Below, in pieces: positions 5,655 to 6,701 of a stretch of 6,701 nt of DNA; position 1 is the stretch's first letter; every line of letters begins with the position of its first letter. Source of the stretch: an uncultured bacterium. Its GTDB lineage: Bacteria; Patescibacteriota; Dojkabacteria; B142; OLB20. The position numbers and the translations under genes were made by a program. The notes under the pieces were generated by a model, which worked only from the letters and a program-made list of their open reading frames with translations, was not told where the DNA came from and did not search any database. Location of the stretch: assembly GCA_937889205.1 (NCBI GenBank), contig CALARN010000139.1, forward strand, positions 1-6,701, written 5' to 3'.

Positions 5655-6701
5655 ATGGATACAACTAACAAATACGAAGCTCTTTTCAATGAAAAATATG
5701 CCAGTCTTAATGAGAATCAGAAAGCTGCAGTTGATACAATCGACGGTCCAGTTATGGTAGTAGCCGGTCCAGGAACAGGAAAAACACAAACAATATCCTT
5801 AAGGATCGCTAATATTTTAAAGCAAACCCAACTAGACCCTGAAAACATTCTCTGTTTAACATTTACCGATTCCGCGGTAAACACAATGCGTAAAAGATTA
5901 TTAGAAATAATTGGTGAGGCTGCCTATGATATAAAAATATATACATTCCACGGTTTTTGTAATGAAGTAATTCAAAACCATCCTGAAAAGTTTCAAAATT
6001 TTGGTGCTAAAAGTGAACCATTAAGCGATATAGACAAATTTAAAATTTTTTCAGGGATAATTGACCAATTACCATACGATTCAATTTTAAAGCCTTTTGG
6101 GAATACCGAGTCATATATCTGGGAACTGCCAAAAATGATAAGTGGCCTAAAAAGGGATAATATCTCAATTGAGCAATTGAATGAAGCAGTTAGACGCAAT
6201 ATCGAATTTTTTCAGAAAACTCAAGAAATTTTCAAGGGGCTAAAGGCAATACACTATCGTCAACTCACTGCTACTACATTTACTAAGTTTATCAACGACC
6301 TACAGGCATCTGGCTTTGCAGATTTCGGTTTTGTTAACTATCTCATTAAATTAATTGAGGGTTTTACTGGAGATAAATTTTCTCAGCTGAGAAATGATAT
6401 CTATGATGCCTTTGAAGATGGCTTCACAGAAACAATAACTAGAAAACAAACTGAATTTATTACTGTTTTTAGAAATTATCAAGAAACTTTGAGAACTGAA
6501 GGTAAATATGATTTTGACGATATGATTCAAGGTGTAGTGCAACGATTTCAATCTGATAAAGCCTTATTATTTGAGTATCAAGAGAGATATCAATATATAT
6601 TAGTTGATGAATTTCAAGATACTAACTCTTCACAAAACGAGGTTATCAGGCTATTAGGCAGTTTCTGGACTGATCCCAACATATTCGTTGTAGGTGATGA
6701 T
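5655..6701 (+). CDS. UvrD/PcrA-family superfamily 1 DNA helicase, N-terminal part (runs off right edge)
   Basis: ATP-dependent 3'-5' DNA helicase of the UvrD/Rep/PcrA/AddA group, acting in repair or recombination. My translation gives 349 residues with no stop. Motifs in order are the Q motif LNENQKAAV (18-26), Walker A AGPGTGKT (37-44), motif Ia LTFTDSA (68-74), motif Ib YTFHGFC (96-102), the 1B-domain phrase YDFDDMI (285-291), Walker B/motif II ILVDEFQDT (315-323) and the beginning of motif III, VVGDD (345-349). The segment at about 110-280 between motifs Ib and II is a diverged 1B insertion I cannot assign further. Domain 2 and any C-terminal nuclease lie outside the window, so a plain UvrD/PcrA cannot be told from a longer AddA-like helicase-nuclease. 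The start is the ATG just before the Q motif; the 5' leader is pyrimidine-rich with no Shine-Dalgarno site. It is divergent from xseA-xseB, another DNA-repair unit. Confidence 0.93.
   Translation, partial: MDTTNKYEALFNEKYASLNENQKAAVDTIDGPVMVVAGPGTGKTQTISLRIANILKQTQLDPENILCLTFTDSAVNTMRKRLLEIIGEAAYDIKIYTFHGFCNEVIQNHPEKFQNFGAKSEPLSDIDKFKIFSGIIDQLPYDSILKPFGNTESYIWELPKMISGLKRDNISIEQLNEAVRRNIEFFQKTQEIFKGLKAIHYRQLTATTFTKFINDLQASGFADFGFVNYLIKLIEGFTGDKFSQLRNDIYDAFEDGFTETITRKQTEFITVFRNYQETLRTEGKYDFDDMIQGVVQRFQSDKALLFEYQERYQYILVDEFQDTNSSQNEVIRLLGSFWTDPNIFVVGDD

Noticed and set aside
5993..6551. Two minus-strand open frames (5993-6199 and 6351-6551)
   Set aside because: Both are antisense to the UvrD-family helicase, which is open throughout with helicase motifs on each side.
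1..6701. Alternative genetic code with TGA read as Gly or Trp, known in some Patescibacteria
   Set aside because: No stop here is TGA, but all genes are full length in the standard code, glycines use GGN codons, and no frame needs TGA read-through.

Overview
This 6.7 kb window is compact, AT-rich bacterial DNA made of housekeeping genes. I see no phage, insertion sequence, CRISPR array, tRNA or rRNA. Several protein features point to a Candidate Phyla Radiation (Patescibacteria) genome. MurG has a shortened GGH loop and the phrases SFGGYL, THEQ and IPIPWS..DEQ..NA, which I recall from Microgenomates-type proteins. The GalU-like enzyme is divergent, and the UvrD-family helicase has a TFTDSA motif Ia. 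This assignment is inference from remembered protein style; the exact phylum is not settled. All genes read through in the standard code. The six visible stop codons are TAA or TAG, never TGA.

Layout, left to right: (1) the N-terminal part of an ABC exporter on the minus strand, running off the left edge; (2) a galU-like nucleotidyltransferase on the plus strand; (3) a minus-strand ftsW-murG operon for peptidoglycan synthesis; (4) a small plus-strand DUF1858 CxxC redox-disulfide protein; (5) a minus-strand xseA-xseB operon for exonuclease VII; (6) the N-terminal 349 residues of a UvrD/PcrA-family helicase on the plus strand, running off the right edge.

Transcription units alternate strictly in direction. 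Both convergent junctions (galU/murG and DUF1858/xseB) overlap by the same tetranucleotide, CTAA. All non-coding DNA lies in three short divergent gaps of 116, 60 and 92 bp, each with candidate promoters facing both ways. No gap reaches 300 bp. The galU transcript appears to end at a near-ideal intrinsic terminator inside the murG coding sequence. The 60-bp gap between ftsW and the DUF1858 gene is dominated by a perfect 8-bp inverted repeat whose arms form two face-to-face extended -10 elements.

Functionally, GalU (UDP-glucose), MurG (lipid II) and FtsW (glycan polymerisation) serve the cell envelope. ExoVII and the UvrD-type helicase serve DNA repair or recombination. The ABC exporter and the DUF1858 protein cannot be tied to a specific pathway from this window. 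I find no clearly new biological system. The interesting signals are regulatory and architectural: the embedded terminator, the symmetric bidirectional promoter, the near absence of Shine-Dalgarno sites, and active-site variants in GalU, MurG and FtsW.
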